Shown: in pieces, positions 48,585-61,000 of the stretch
How the letters are laid out: every line of letters starts with the position of its first letter
Numbering within the stretch: the first letter of the stretch is position 1
Assembly (NCBI GenBank): GCA_036971715.1
Contig: JAVHJL010000006.1
Location: forward strand, 1-64,000
Reading direction: 5' to 3'
DNA from: Arthrobotrys musiformis
Taxonomy: Eukaryota; Ascomycota; Orbiliomycetes; Orbiliales; Orbiliaceae
DNA length: 64,000 bases
Position numbers and translations under genes: made by a program
The notes under the pieces: generated by a model
What the model was told of the DNA's origin: nothing
Seen by the model: the letters and a program-made list of their open reading frames with translations, nothing else
Databases searched by the model: none

Positions 48585-50900
48585 TATAGAAAATAAGATA
48601 TTTGGGGATGTTATATATGCTAGTTATTTATAAATAAATATTTTAAATTTTTTTATTTTTATTTTATATATTTTAAAATTTTTTAATTTATAAAGTTGGT
48701 TATAATGTAATTGTAATGTAAAGGTTATTATTTAATTAAACTTTGTTTAGTCGTTATAATCTATTTAGGAGGATATTATATATTATATATCATATTTTTT
48801 TATTTTATTATGAAAATTTTCTTTTTTTTTCTTAAAAAAATACTTTAAAGTTTCCATTTTATTAAAGTTAAATTTTATATTGTTATTTACCTCCTATCCG
48901 AACTAATCCATTAACATCTCATTATATTTTCTTATAAATCTATATTAGTTTATAAGCTCAATCTTTATTTATTTTTTATTTTATATAATTTTTAAAGCTT
49001 CGATTTAGTTTTAAATAAGTATATATATTATCCAAATAAATTTTTACTAATATTATGTTTAGAAAAACTAAAAATACAAAAGTTATTAAAAAAAAAGTTG
49101 AATCCTAAGCAAAACCTATAAATCAAGATAGAAAATCAATAATAATTAAAATATCTACTTTAGTTCTTATAGAGATTCCAATATATCGTTATCCAATATA
49201 ATAGAAAATATAAAAATTTTTAATTTATTTTAAGAAGATTTAATAACATTGATTTTTAAAATATAGCAGCCTGTGCCTATATTAATCTTAACATTATTAA
49301 TTTAGGGTTTTTCAAATATTAAATTATTTTACAACAAGAACTCTTATTTAAATAAAAGCTAATATATTATAGTTATTTTTAATAATTTATTAATAGCAAA
49401 AACAAAATTTATAAAGAAGTTAATAAAGTTATTAATAGTTTATATAATTTTTTCAGTAATATTAATATTTAAATATTATTAAGTAGAAAAAAGAATATAA
49501 AATCTATTAAAAAAATTAAATAAATTAATATTTATAAAATCTATATTTATAAAAAAACTTTTTTTTTGTTAAAAATTCATATTAATCTTAGATGGTTAGA
49601 TTTGGATTTTATAATAGTTAGTCAGGCTCTATCCAAAATTCTTAGTATTATACTATCTTAGTCTATTTTACAATTAAGTTGTATAGAATTTCTCGAAACC
49701 ACCTTCATTACAAATTGATCTTGTAAAAATTGTATTAAAGCATTTAATATTTTGGAAGCTTATAAAGAATATTTTAATTTATTTTGTATAAAATTTAATG
49801 TTTATTATATTATAGTAAACCTATATCCAAAAAATACAGAGATTTAGGAAGTTTGAAAGTATATGCTTATTTTTTAAAACCTTGCATAGATTTTTTTTCA
49901 AAAATCAGTATTTATTTAAATTAATTAATATATTTTTAGTATTTAAGATTATATATTGGATGTTATTTAGAAGATTATAAAGCGTGAATATGTATTTCCT
50001 TATTTTGAATAAGTTTACGTTAAATAAATTAAATATTTTTTAAAAAATAATAGATTTTTTTTAAAAAAAGACTTTTAGAAGATTAGTAATAGAAACCTAA
50101 ATATGTTTATAAATAGATTATACTAACTTTTAATAAAATAGTTTATTGCTATAGTTTTGTTTTTTAAATTATCTTTTAGGTTTTAATTAAATATTATTGT
50201 AATATTTTTAGTGGTTATTAGGTTAAAAATTTAATTTTATATATTAAAGTTAATGGTATTAATATTTGTTAGATTGTTATAGTTATTTAGATAATCTTGA
50301 AATGTTTGGAGATGAGTTTTATAGATTCAATATATATGTTAAAATCTTTAAATGATTAATATAAATACTATTTATTCTATAAGATAAATACAAATTAATA
50401 TAAAATTATAATAGTTTAGTATAGTCGATTTTTGAAGTATTAGAATAGTTGTTGATTAGAATATAAAGTTTATATTATATCTTCCATTTTAATACTGATA
50501 AAATAGAAACTGGATTTATATAAAATTTTTAAAACTAATAAATAAACTGTTTACATTTTAATGGAGGATATTTAGAAAGGGTTAGATATAAAAATGTTTT
50601 ACTTTTATAGATTAAAAAAAATATAAAAGCTAAAAAAAAAGGATCTTTGAAAGAAATTTATATTGACCCACAAAGCATAAAAATAGATTTAGAAGAAGCT
50701 TGCGTTGATTTCTTCTTTTTTTATTATTTTAAATTTAATATTTTTAATATATAGTATTTTTTTTTGTATTTATATAATGATATTATAAATTTGTATATAT
50801 TTTTTTTACTTAGATAACGCATTTTAGATTTTAGAATAATAAATAACAAAAATTTTATTATTTTTCATGATTTTTACAATGAGCCTTTTAATGTCTAATA
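48585..50900. other. AT-rich stretch, nothing recognised
   Basis: No LINE homology. Islands with more C/G, such as 48,890-48,920 and 49,600-49,730, and remnants of open frames suggest another RIPped transposon, but I cannot read a family motif. No RNA gene seen. Confidence 0.4.
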
Positions 50901-50904
50901 TGGA

Positions 50905-51235
50905 TTTGTACAGTACCTACATAAATCCAAACAAAATAATTATAATAAAATAGATTTCGTAAAATAGAAATTTTTTCTTAAAATAGAAACTACTTTGTAG
51001 GATAGAAATTACTTTGTAGGATGGAAATGTATTCTTAGGATAGAAACCTCTGAATGTAATAAAACCACCCCAGTACGATGTAGAACCTTCATAAGATAGA
51101 ACAGGTTTTATCGGATAAAACAGGCTCCATCTGGAAGGCAAGTTTCCATCCTACCCATCTTACCATAATCTCTATTGGATGGACAGGATGGAGCGCGATG
51201 GAATTGTGTTTTTTTCCTGATGTATAAAATTATTT
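50905..51235. repeat. Less-mutated transposon-like island
   Basis: Contains a short internal repeat (GATAGAAATTACTTTGTAGG and variants at about 50,985-51,020) and, at about 51,185-51,230, the motif pair shared with 34.8 kb. Base composition is clearly less AT-rich than its surroundings. The small open frame on the minus strand (50,917-51,141) overlaps the repeats and I treat it as non-coding. Confidence 0.45.
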
Positions 51236-51604
51236 ATCTGATATTTAATATAGTACATAAAATATTATTTTTAAAAAGACCCCACTTCCTAAATTTATTA
51301 AAATCTATGGTACTTATGAGTAAATAACTAAGACAAATCCAATTAATATAATTAAGAAAATCATTAACATTAGTCTGGTTAAGAAAGTCGTTAACATTAG
51401 CATTGCGTTAAATCAAGACTAGTTTATCTCTAGATTATAAAATAATAATGTTAAAATTTATAAAAATTTATATAAATTTATATGGGGGATAAACTTTAAA
51501 AATTTCTAAGTTTATTGAAAAAAATACATTTTTTGTATAAAAGGAAGCTGGACTATATAATTCTCGCACAAAAATTCCAAAGTGAAACCCTTCTTACCAG
51601 TCGG

Positions 51605-51853
<249 letters not shown>

Positions 51854-52080
51854 CCATTTCAAGTTTATCTTTTAAATTTAAAAATTTGTCAGTGTGGGGT
51901 TACAGAGTGTCACAGCCATTCTAGTAATTGATCCGATACAACATGCATGGACTTTGCTGTGGCGTCGATAAATATGATGATAATGATGATAGTGCCCCTG
52001 GTTTTGAGGTTAGGTGATACTCATAAAATTACTGATCCAGCTTGCAGTCGTGTTCCAAGCGTGTTGTTTTATAATTTTTC

Positions 52081-55000
52081 ATGATGGCGGACACTCCCAA
52101 GTGGCTCAACAGGTTTTACCGAAGCTACACCAGAACAATACCCTTTATTCTGCGACATACCGACCGCGACCTAATGGATCTAGATGTCAGAGAACAAAGT
52201 CTCCAGAAATCGACTGTTGATGGTGTCGACCCGATACTTCGTGCCCATATCTATGGACTGGTTTCAGCTGTAGGTAAATTATGTCTACCTCTTATTCATG
52301 ATTGGACGATCTAACAACATAGGCACTAGCTTGGTGGACCATCACCAGACAATCCGGATATCTACGTTCTTGGCGACGATGTGCTTGGGTGCCTCCGTGA
52401 TATCAAGCGCTGGTTGAAGGGCTATGACGAGAAACTTAATCGGCTTGATGTTGCACGGTGTCTTTCTGAAGCCAACATCGTCGTCGACTTGCTGGAGATA
52501 CTTTCCCATGCATCAGTCAACGGCGCCCCCACCTTAAACCACCCAAATAAAATCAGCCTTTCTTGTGGTGAGAGCTTCGTTTCTACTCGGTTTATTCTTA
52601 CCGTTGTGTCTAACCACGCCTCCGGTTAGTTGAACTCCTTGTGCCGCTGACTTGGCCGCTAAACAAGACGGAACTATCCATGACTGTGAATCATCATCGA
52701 CATCTGGCGGTCCTGCGACGTGCACAGGCATTCTACAAGAAAAATATTTTGAATCATAGGTCAGGGTGTATATTGAAAATTTGTTGTGTCAATGCCCTCC
52801 CCGCTATGGCTATGGCTCTGCGCGAGCGGACTTCTCGTGACGAGGGTATCATACGGTTGGTCCTCTATCTTGTCAGGAACCTGTTGCAAGTTGAGGGATT
52901 CGAGTTTGAAAGCGATAGTGTTTGGGACGAGATCTCGAGGGGATCAATGGTGGAGTCGCTTGACAAACAGGGGTTTTTTAACCTCCTGCTCTCAGTAGTT
53001 TCGGGTGTACCGGAGCTTTTTGAACAGCAAGATGTGATTGTAGTTGAGATTTTATTCTACTTACTTCTTGGGGTTGACGTGCGAGGGCTAGTTACCGGAT
53101 CTGGGACTACGGGGAATGTAGACCCGCTATCGCGTATATTGAAAACCGAGAGGCCTCTACCAGGGTTGAAAGCGCAATCCAGACACACTCGGTTTGGGAC
53201 TACTATAGTCCTAAGGAAAGAAGTAAGTTAATCTATTTTCGAGGAATTTTCAATTCACCAAGCCCCCTAACACAGCTCTAGGACGGCCAAAAGAAAGTTG
53301 TCACTGGCAACGGCGCCTTGGTTGGCGAAGGCACGGGGCTGCAGAAATTAGATTCTGCAAAAAAATGGCGGAGACCGCAGCATAATGGGAGCAAGAAACC
53401 GACTATGGTACGCTTATTCATTCCCTAGGACCAGATCTTACTTGGTTCCCGTTCTAAAATTGGTATCTAGTTTGGAGGACAAGCGCGTCTGAGTTTATCC
53501 GCTCAGGAAAAGCTGTCTGGGTTTCTTTCTCAGATTCTCGTCTCTGGATTTAGCAGTTCGTACTCCTTCGGCCTCGAGCTAGAGGTATCCGTATCCGTTT
53601 TGCTGATTTTCAACAAGGCCTATTCCAGAGTGTTAGAAGAGCTATCGAAAGAGATTCGGAAAGGGTCCTTGGGAGCACTCATACTGCACAGCTGTTTTTT
53701 GTTGGTAGTTTCCTCATGGAATTTGGGCGGGCTTTGAAGCAAAGTGGGGGCACCCTCGTGGGCTCGAGGACGCTGGACTTTAGAGAATTTTGGACACTAC
53801 TTCAACCGGAGACATTCATAATTTTACTCCGACATATTCGGGAAGGTTTGGAGTCAAAGGTGCGTCTGGGTTTTTATCACTTTGGGGTTTTGGAATTTGC
53901 ACTCACCAAACAAACCTCCAGTCGTGGGATTACGTACAATCCGGTTGTCGCTACTTTACTCAAGCGGTAGGTTCGAGACACAAGTAAAATGGTAGAGGAT
54001 ATACTTACACCAGCCCACGCGAGCAACTAGCTGCTCCTAGTATCCGACATGATTCATTCCCAGGACCACGAAGAACAATCCCTTGCTGAAAACATATTCA
54101 ATCGATTGTTCTACGAGGAGACTCTACAAGATTTGATGACTGCCGTTCTACGCTCGGGGCGCAAGCAAACCGTAGAGTATGGTAGTCCTGCTAGGCTTTG
54201 TATTGATATCTGCTCACGGCCTTCATAGATACCTTGACACCCTAACGGAAATGATACATGTGTACCTTCGGTGTTTAGAAAGATACTCGAGAAGCAACAC
54301 CGGATTGGTTGTCAAATCGAAACGGACATCGAAGCCGCGTCCCAACAATGCCGAAGCGTTCAGCGGTTCTGAATCAGACACAGAAACACATAGCCGCCGA
54401 CAAAACGAAAAATCGTTTGATTTCCAGCAATACGAGAGTAAATTCATCTCTCCGTCGTCTCTTGAACCGTTTTTGGATTTCCTTAGTCACTACAAGGAGC
54501 TGGATTCCCAACAAATAAAACGTTGTATCAGTTTTCTGCACCGGGTTTTTGTGAAAAGAGGCGTTACTGTGGGCCTTTTTAATCTCAAGACAATACGCCA
54601 ACTCCAGGTCTTAGCAAGGGACGCTAAGAGTTCTCGAGACTGCGCCGAAGTCTCTGGGTTCGTTAAATTCTTCAGCAAACGGCTTATCCGAAAGCTCGAT
54701 GAATATCCGGTATTATTTGTGGAAGTAAGAGGTATTTCTGGGGGATTCGCTGTTGGTATCATAGCTGACAAACCCCTTTAGATCCTGTTTCAGAAATCCC
54801 CAAAGATCGGGTATTTTATTCAACATGGAGAAGATAGGAGTGGCCGAGAGTCAAGGTGAGTATGAGGGGCTAAAAACTTCAACTGGCGACTGACATTATC
54901 GTTAGACTTCCGCCTACGATAGAGATAGAGGAGGCATTGGGCAAAGAAGAGAGGATAGCTGCCACCGTCTCATTTATCTCCCAGGATGAAGTTTGCAGAA

Positions 55001-56056
55001 AACAATTTGATTGGGTAGAAACGGTAATATATCGAGCCGCTGAGGAGCGTGGGAGTGAGGAGACAAGGTATCAGCCAGCGCGTCCCAACGAGGAATCCAG
55101 CGAAATGGGGGGGATTCGCCCAATCGGTAGGGTGGATATGTTTCAAGGACACATTGTTTGATTACTGATTAGTAGCCATTTATAGTCGTTGGATTTGAGG
55201 GCGATAGTCATGCCCAAATACACCTTTTAAACGGCAAATTGCAACTATTGATGAGGGTTCTCGGTTTTGAACCCGAAGGGACTTGTAAGCTCGGAACCTC
55301 AAATACCCCGATCGTTAAATCAACCCCCCCCCCCCCCAATTCTAACTTGAGGAATAATCATTAGGCAATTGGGAATTCTGCTATGTTCTACCAGCTACGG
55401 TGTCCTCCCAAACGCTCCGGGAGAACAGTAGGACATTTTTGCATTATAGGAATTCGCCAATATCAAGATTTGAGGATGGGAGGGAGCTTGTGGATTGCTT
55501 TACCACGAAACGAAAGAAACCCGGAAATAAGATTCTAGACCCGACTGATGAGTACGACGAGATGGATTCCCCTGACGAGGAGACTGAATTCGACTTTCCA
55601 GACAATATCAAAGATAAAAATCCGCGGAGAGTGAGGGTTTCAGCGACGAGACGGGGGGGCGGGAAGGCCACAGATGAAAACGAGGTACGACGTCGACGCC
55701 AGGAACGAAAGCTTAAGGAAAAGGAAAGAAGACAAGGGATCAAAAGCGGGCTATACATTGGGTCTTCGGATGACGATTCCGATTTTGAAAGGGATCGGGA
55801 TTTTTTTGAAAAGGAGCGGGTTCTGCGAGAAGCCATGAGCAAAGCGACTATTGACGCGGGAGGGGAAAGCGGCCAGCCTGAGGCGCCTGGGGTTCGCAAG
55901 AAGCGTTCAATGCTGGAAGAAACGGCGAGGGAACCAAAGCGATTGAGGACCACGTTTAGTAGTAATAGCGATAGTGCTGGTTCTAGCGGCAGTAGTCGTG
56001 AGAGCTCCGGTGAAAGTGAGAACGAAGGAGATACCGATAGCGAATCGAATTGCTGA
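52081..56056 (+). CDS. TOF1: Tof1/Swi1-type replication fork protection protein (Timeless family)
   Basis: Fungal Timeless homologue; with Csm3 it travels with the replisome, stabilises stalled forks and supports the S-phase checkpoint. Proposed exons: 52081-52269, 52330-52567, 52630-53222, 53282-53407, 53471-53555, 53618-53859, 53922-53966, 54031-54176, 54229-54724, 54782-54855, 54906-55126, 55186-55284, 55365-56056; total 3,246 nt, 1,081 aa, with every junction in phase and introns of 50-80 nt. Diagnostic blocks: VDPILRAHIYGLVSA-LGG, VLGDDVLGCLRDIKRWL, DVARCLSEAN, HHRHL, RDEGIIRLVLYLVRN, YLDTLTEMIHV-LRCLERYS, WEFCYVLP, and an acidic/basic Ser-rich C-tail. The family usually starts close to 'VDP', so ATG 52,174 (MDLDVREQ) may be the true start rather than 52,081. 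Exon 6 uses a weak donor (GTTCGT). Confidence 0.9.
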
Positions 56057-56846
56057 TGATGCCGTAATTGTGTACATATGTTTATGTATGCACCTATGAC
56101 CCTCTGCCTCAGGAGCGCCTGGTCTCGAGGCTATCTATAACCGACTTTCAGTACTTGCCTACCTAGGTGCTTAGTACTTCTTAAGTACCTAGCGTACTAG
56201 CTTCAGTAGTTGGTAGCTACTCCCCAGGCTAATACGGTACCGGTAATATTCACATTCACGTGATGACGGGAAGCGAGCCAGGAACAGGGGTGTCTTGGCA
56301 AGACCGGTTGGGATGGTGGCCATCCTAAATTAGCAGCAGATCGATGTAACTTCTTTCCATTCTAATTTTATTCCTGCCTTCTCCTTCAGCCAACTCCATC
56401 TCCTTCATCAGCACCCCTTTCATTCTCCAAGCATTCTTGCTTCCCTTTGAGAAACTTAAACTCTCGTTCAATAGCCTCTTTTCTTTCTCTCTCTCTCTTC
56501 CTCCTCCTTTCTTCCCTCGACCACACTGCTGACTTGATCTTCTTTCTTTTCCTTGATATATACAATACATAAATATTAATTTTTTTTTTTTTTTTTTTCT
56601 CCCTCCCTCCCTCCCCTTTCCAATTGCGTCGATATTTTTTTGCACCTCTTCTCCTTTTCTCAACGTTCGTTTATCAGCACAGCAGTTTTCGACGCCAAAC
56701 GTTCTCGTTGCAAGATTCACAATACTAGCTCTCTTCCAAAATTGTTTATATACATCACGAAACTTGTGCTACATCATCGTAAATACTGGGGCCCTTCTCA
56801 CCTCCCCCCTTTCCTACCGGCGGCTTCCCAAAAAGCTTTCTTCGAG
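56057..56846. other. Intergenic region, promoter side of the DUF7137-like gene
   Basis: No gene seen. It holds a cluster of CTAG/TACCTAGGT-like short repeats (56,155-56,225), long pyrimidine tracts (56,485-56,520 and 56,600-56,625) and a T-run of about 19 (56,580-56,598). CT-rich tracts before the start codon are common in promoters of well-expressed fungal genes. Confidence 0.6.
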
Positions 56847-57845
56847 ATGCATCTTCTAAAGTCTTTCGTCATATCGTCATTTTTTTTGCTAAATATATCC
56901 CCATATGTTCTTGGTTCGGCTCTTGATGCGGGTCCGAACTATCGGCGTCAGGCTCGTGGTAACTCTTCCTATTCCCAGAAAGCTATCTCCCGCTTTATAT
57001 GGCCAACCTAATTTCTCGGATCTTTAGCAACCTCACAAACATCAGAACCCGAACCAGCCTCCTCAGCATCTGTGCCTGAAAAGACAACATCGCCGCCAAG
57101 GACCACCAATTCAGACACCCCTTCTAGTCAAAGCACTGGGAGGAGTGGTGCGTCATCGTCGCCTACTACCAGAACCAAAGCGACTTTTGTGGACCCAAGA
57201 TTACCCCCAGGTGGTGTAGCCATACAAACACCAATAACTACCAGCGGATCTCAGTATTACAAGATTGGCCAGACGATTACATTTGGTTGGAATTACACGA
57301 GCTTAATTGTTAGTCCGTCCGCGGTGAATGTCGAAGCCTTTTGTTCAGGGAACAGCCAAACGTATACAATTGCCCAAAATTTATCGATCGCGAAGCCCTC
57401 TGTCATCTGGGACACGGGCTCATTTCAACCACAAAATGGTCAACCTCCTCTTGCAATGTAATAAACCTCCGCATCCACACGATTGTTTCGGTATACTTAC
57501 TAATGTTCCACACATCAATAGGGGAATATATACTCTTTTGATTTACGACGAGAAGTCAGCAATGACTGCTATACCTGTAGCTGGGAGCTTGGCCCCGTTC
57601 AATGGATTAAAGTTTGGGATGTACACCCCAAAGCCACCTACACCTCTCGCCGGTAAGCCCCAGTGACCCTAAATTGCTGAGACTCCCCGCTAAAGAAGGA
57701 TACCCTTCATCTAATAGATTTCGAATGTCCTACTTGCGATACGTCCTCCGCCACCGCTCTCGATGCTGTCATGCTCCGTATGCTTGTATTGTTCAGCACT
57801 CTTTTTTCACTGTCGTTCGGGCTGTTCTTTACCTTTCTTCCATAA
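56847..57845 (+). CDS. DUF7137-like secreted, C-terminally anchored protein
   Basis: 266 aa from exons 56847-56958, 57028-57457, 57522-57652 and 57718-57845, all junctions GT-AG and in phase. The N-terminus (MHLLKSFVISSFFLLNISPY) is a clear signal peptide. A Ser/Thr/Pro-rich, probably O-glycosylated stretch follows (about residues 38-80). Next comes a conserved beta-rich region with PPGG-IQTP, YYKIGQTITFGWNYTSL and GIYTLLIYD, and the protein ends in a hydrophobic segment (MLVLFSTLFSLSFGLFFTFLP) that could be a transmembrane anchor. This layout resembles a fungal family I recall as DUF7137, of unknown function, likely at the cell surface or in the secretory pathway. The upstream UTR has a long pyrimidine tract. 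The gene converges with BPL1, leaving about 180 nt between stops. Confidence 0.78.
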
Positions 57846-58026
57846 TTTTTCTGGTGGGCATTTAATCATGAAAAAGCGTTACGACGGCGTTACGATTTGG
57901 AATTTTACTGATAATGGCACAAGCAAGATCAAAAATGGTGTCAAATTGCAGGGTAAAAAGCATATAAATGCGATTGTATTTTGTCTAATTCTAGTTGTAA
58001 AATCTGGCAATTGTGCCGCCGCCGTT

Positions 58027-60414
58027 TTAAATTTTTTTTCGAAGGAGGCCATTGAAAAAGTCGAAACTATTCCCATCTGCTTGTAGCTTGAATTCCTTTC
58101 CTGTACGCGTGCCATGCTCGTCCAGTTCTGAAACCACGAGCATTCCATCGTCCATGGATATCCCCTGGATACGTGCCTTGGAGTTGCTATCGCCTTCGAT
58201 ATTCACAACTTGGTTTCTATCCAATTATCCAATTGGCGTCAGAAACAAGAGAGAAAAAAGAAACAAAAAGAAAGATTATCACTTCCTTCAGTTTTGGGGG
58301 AGGGGGGTTACCCATGGAGCCAATGCTCATAGTACTCCCGTTCAAAGGCATGGAAGCCCTCATCGAGAAACTTTCCATAGTGGATTTCAAACGTGACTAA
58401 TATCTTTGCAAGGAGTTTCTCGTGCTCGTAGGCAGGAAGTGGGGGGTCCATTGATTCCGCGAGTATCTTCAACGAAGTTGTGGGCACTTCGTTTGTAACA
58501 TTTACGCCGCATCCTTCCTTCTCAATTAGTATACCCGTCTACCGGAACTCTGGGGCTATTATGCTTGTTTTTACCGATAACCAAGATAAATTCATCTCCA
58601 ACAAAGTTTGCGTTCACCAAAATGCCACCAATTTTCGAGTAATCGCAGGTATTTTTGGGCGTGTTCGTTGCAACTTTGACATCTGCCGCCAGTTTCATAT
58701 CTTAAACACTGTTCGCCAAGGGGCAAGGGGGACGACTTACAAATATCGTTTGGCCATTTGATGTAGACGGGTATTTTATCATAACCTGTATCGTAGGATT
58801 TTATTGATTTTACGATAGATAGGGCGACTAGGTATTGAATAAAAACAGCGGGCGCTTTTATGGCGTGCCTGACGCTATGCCGCACGACGACCGAAAAGAC
58901 AAGCCCGCCTAGGGGTGATACCCATGCATTAGAACCGCGTCCCCGAGCAGCCGTCTGCCTAACCGCAACAACTGTGAATCCCGATGGTAGTTCCTGGAGG
59001 AGTTTGAAATTTCTGGTAGAAATGGTTACCAGCGAACACCACGGCAAACGAATGGGAGAGAGACGATTACCTGTCAATGATGGAATTCGTGCTCGTCATA
59101 AGCTCACCATAAAGCAGGGGCGACCCGTAACTCAAGTTCTTTGTTGATTGGCCCTGATAGCTACGCAGATGTTGAAAGTAGGTGAGGGTGCTAAAGTATG
59201 GCGTCTCATCGTCTCCAGGAGGGTCGTCCTCGTATGTTTTTACGCGGATGGTGGGATAATCGTCACCGGCACGGCTCCTAGGAATCAACTGTTGCGGGGT
59301 GATACCGTGCCCCTCAAGAAGGAACGCGGTAGTTTCCGCTTCAATAAAGATTGAAGCAACAGGGTCTCCTTCGGGGCGTGTGGGGCTCTTCAGGGACCCT
59401 AGAAGCCTTGTAATTTCCCTAGGCCTCGATCCCGAAAGATGAAGATCGGAAAGAAGAGGTGATGTCAGCACGGCGCTGTTGTTGCTCCTGAGCCCAAGGT
59501 ATTTCAATATCGCAGACATGAACAGCCGCCGCCGCTCTTCGTTAGACTGCCACTCCGTTGGGAAACCACTATTCTCGTATTGTATCAATTGTAGTCTTTC
59601 CGGCGTCCCCGTAACAAATCTACACACAAGTTAGACGGGTCTCCATTATGAGAGTGGCGCTAATCTCCCACCTACTCGGGATGAGCCCCAACTAAGACGG
59701 CGTATCCGGCACCAACCCGGCACCCCACAACCGCGGCGTTTCCACCCTCTTCAGCAATGTCGAGTTTGTCTTGATACTTGGCGAGGACCTCGATTCCCTG
59801 ATCTACCAAGCGGTCAGCATCGAGGAAAACACCTCCTCCATTGTAGTAACTCCGAAAATTATCCGGTGCACCCATATTCAAAAGCTTGGTGGCAACATCC
59901 AGCCTACAGAATCGAGCTCCGGCTTCACTGTTGTATTGGAACCCTTTGAATGCTGCACCCCGACAGAGCCCAGGAAAAAATCCGAGCTCTCTGTTCCCTG
60001 TTACTTCCATAGATAAGTTTCCTTTTTCAAACTCGATGCGGGCAGAGGCGAAATAGGCTCCAGCGCAGAAGCCAAGGTATTTCCCTCCGCGACGGACGTA
60101 TTGCTTGAGGATTCGGGTTCCCGTCCCATTGAGAGCTTTGCAATATCCTAGATCGGCACCACCTGGTAGGCAAAGCAAGGCGCAGGTTGAAACCCATGGC
60201 TCTTTGGTAATAGCATCAGCACTGATGGGCGCAATGGCGTAGTGCGGGGTCAATAAACATCGTAGAGTTTCAATGCACTGCCTGACAGATTCGACGGAGG
60301 TTCCAGGGCCTAGACAACGATCATGAGAATGGCGGATGCGTATAGTGCATGTTGACCAGTTGATATAAATCAAAAGGAGGGGAGGGGCTTACCCGAGTAG
60401 ACAAGGACGTTCAT
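58027..60414 (-). CDS. BPL1: Biotin-protein ligase (holocarboxylase synthetase)
   Basis: Activates biotin with ATP to biotinyl-AMP and attaches it to lysines of carboxylases. Exons on the minus strand: 60414-60393, 60309-59676, 59619-59071, 59012-58741, 58673-58575, 58513-58312, 58216-58027; 1,968 nt, 655 aa, in phase throughout, close to the usual fungal length. The N-terminal half is a class I glutamine-amidotransferase-like domain (CLPGGADLGYC at 54-64, GFCAGAY at 87-93 with Cys89). The ligase domain shows LLYGELMTSTNS, the biotinyl-AMP loop RGRGSN (425-430), KWPND (487-491), KIGGIL (506-511) and the C-terminal cap ending FDFF-GL-RKKI. The first exon is only 22 nt (MNVLVYSG). It is divergent from YAK1, with an AT-rich tract just upstream. 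Confidence 0.93.
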
Positions 60415-61000
60415 CTCGAGTACCTATCGTTTCATTTTTTATTTATTTTTTTATTTTTATTTATATTTTTATTTTTTATTTTCTTGTTTTATTCCAAGTT
60501 TTCTCGTTGTTTTCCTTCTTCCTTTCCTTTCTTCGATTCTGGTTTTGGGCACCGTTTATATCTGTTCTTGGCGCGGAGAACCCCACCAGGCCATCCTCTC
60601 TCCTGCTTCACGATCCGTAGGCAATCAATCGCAAATACACTGAGGTACTGAGCACCCGCTTAAGTACCCAAACAGGTGCTTGAGCAAGTGGGTGCTTGAG
60701 TGCTTACCTACTTACTTACTTACTTTCTTACGTACGTGGGTACGCTGGAGTAGTTAGTAACTGCATATTGGAAGGCTTGAAATTAAACGCCTGCTTGGCA
60801 ATCAATCGGTCAATCAATCGAACCCCGTCGGTGCAATTGCTCACCCAAGCAGGTACCCAAGTCCATAGCGTATTGTCGTATCACCTCTCTCTGTGAGTAT
60901 ACTACCCGAATCAGATCCAACCATCTATACCAAGTAAGTAAGTAAGTAGGTACGTATACTTGTGCTTGCAAGTACCTATCAGCTATTGACCACCGAGATG
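60415..61000. promoter_or_regulatory. Divergent BPL1-YAK1 intergenic region
   Basis: Holds a T/A-rich tract next to the BPL1 start (60,425-60,490), a CT-rich stretch, then a cluster of TACC/TTAC/TAAG tetranucleotide repeats and inverted forms (about 60,640-60,740 and 60,930-60,955). The sequence CCAAGTAAGTAAGTAAGTAG near 60,931 could be the donor of a 5' UTR intron of YAK1. No ORF I would support. Confidence 0.55.

Noticed and set aside
1..51600. A centromere core or telomere
   Set aside because: The AT-richness could fit a fungal centromere, but nothing in the sequence separates this from any RIPped transposon block, and no telomere repeat is present.
54223..55953. Minus-strand ORFs of 60-170 codons
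   Set aside because: They are shadows of the TOF1 exons, whose sense frame carries the conserved Timeless motifs.
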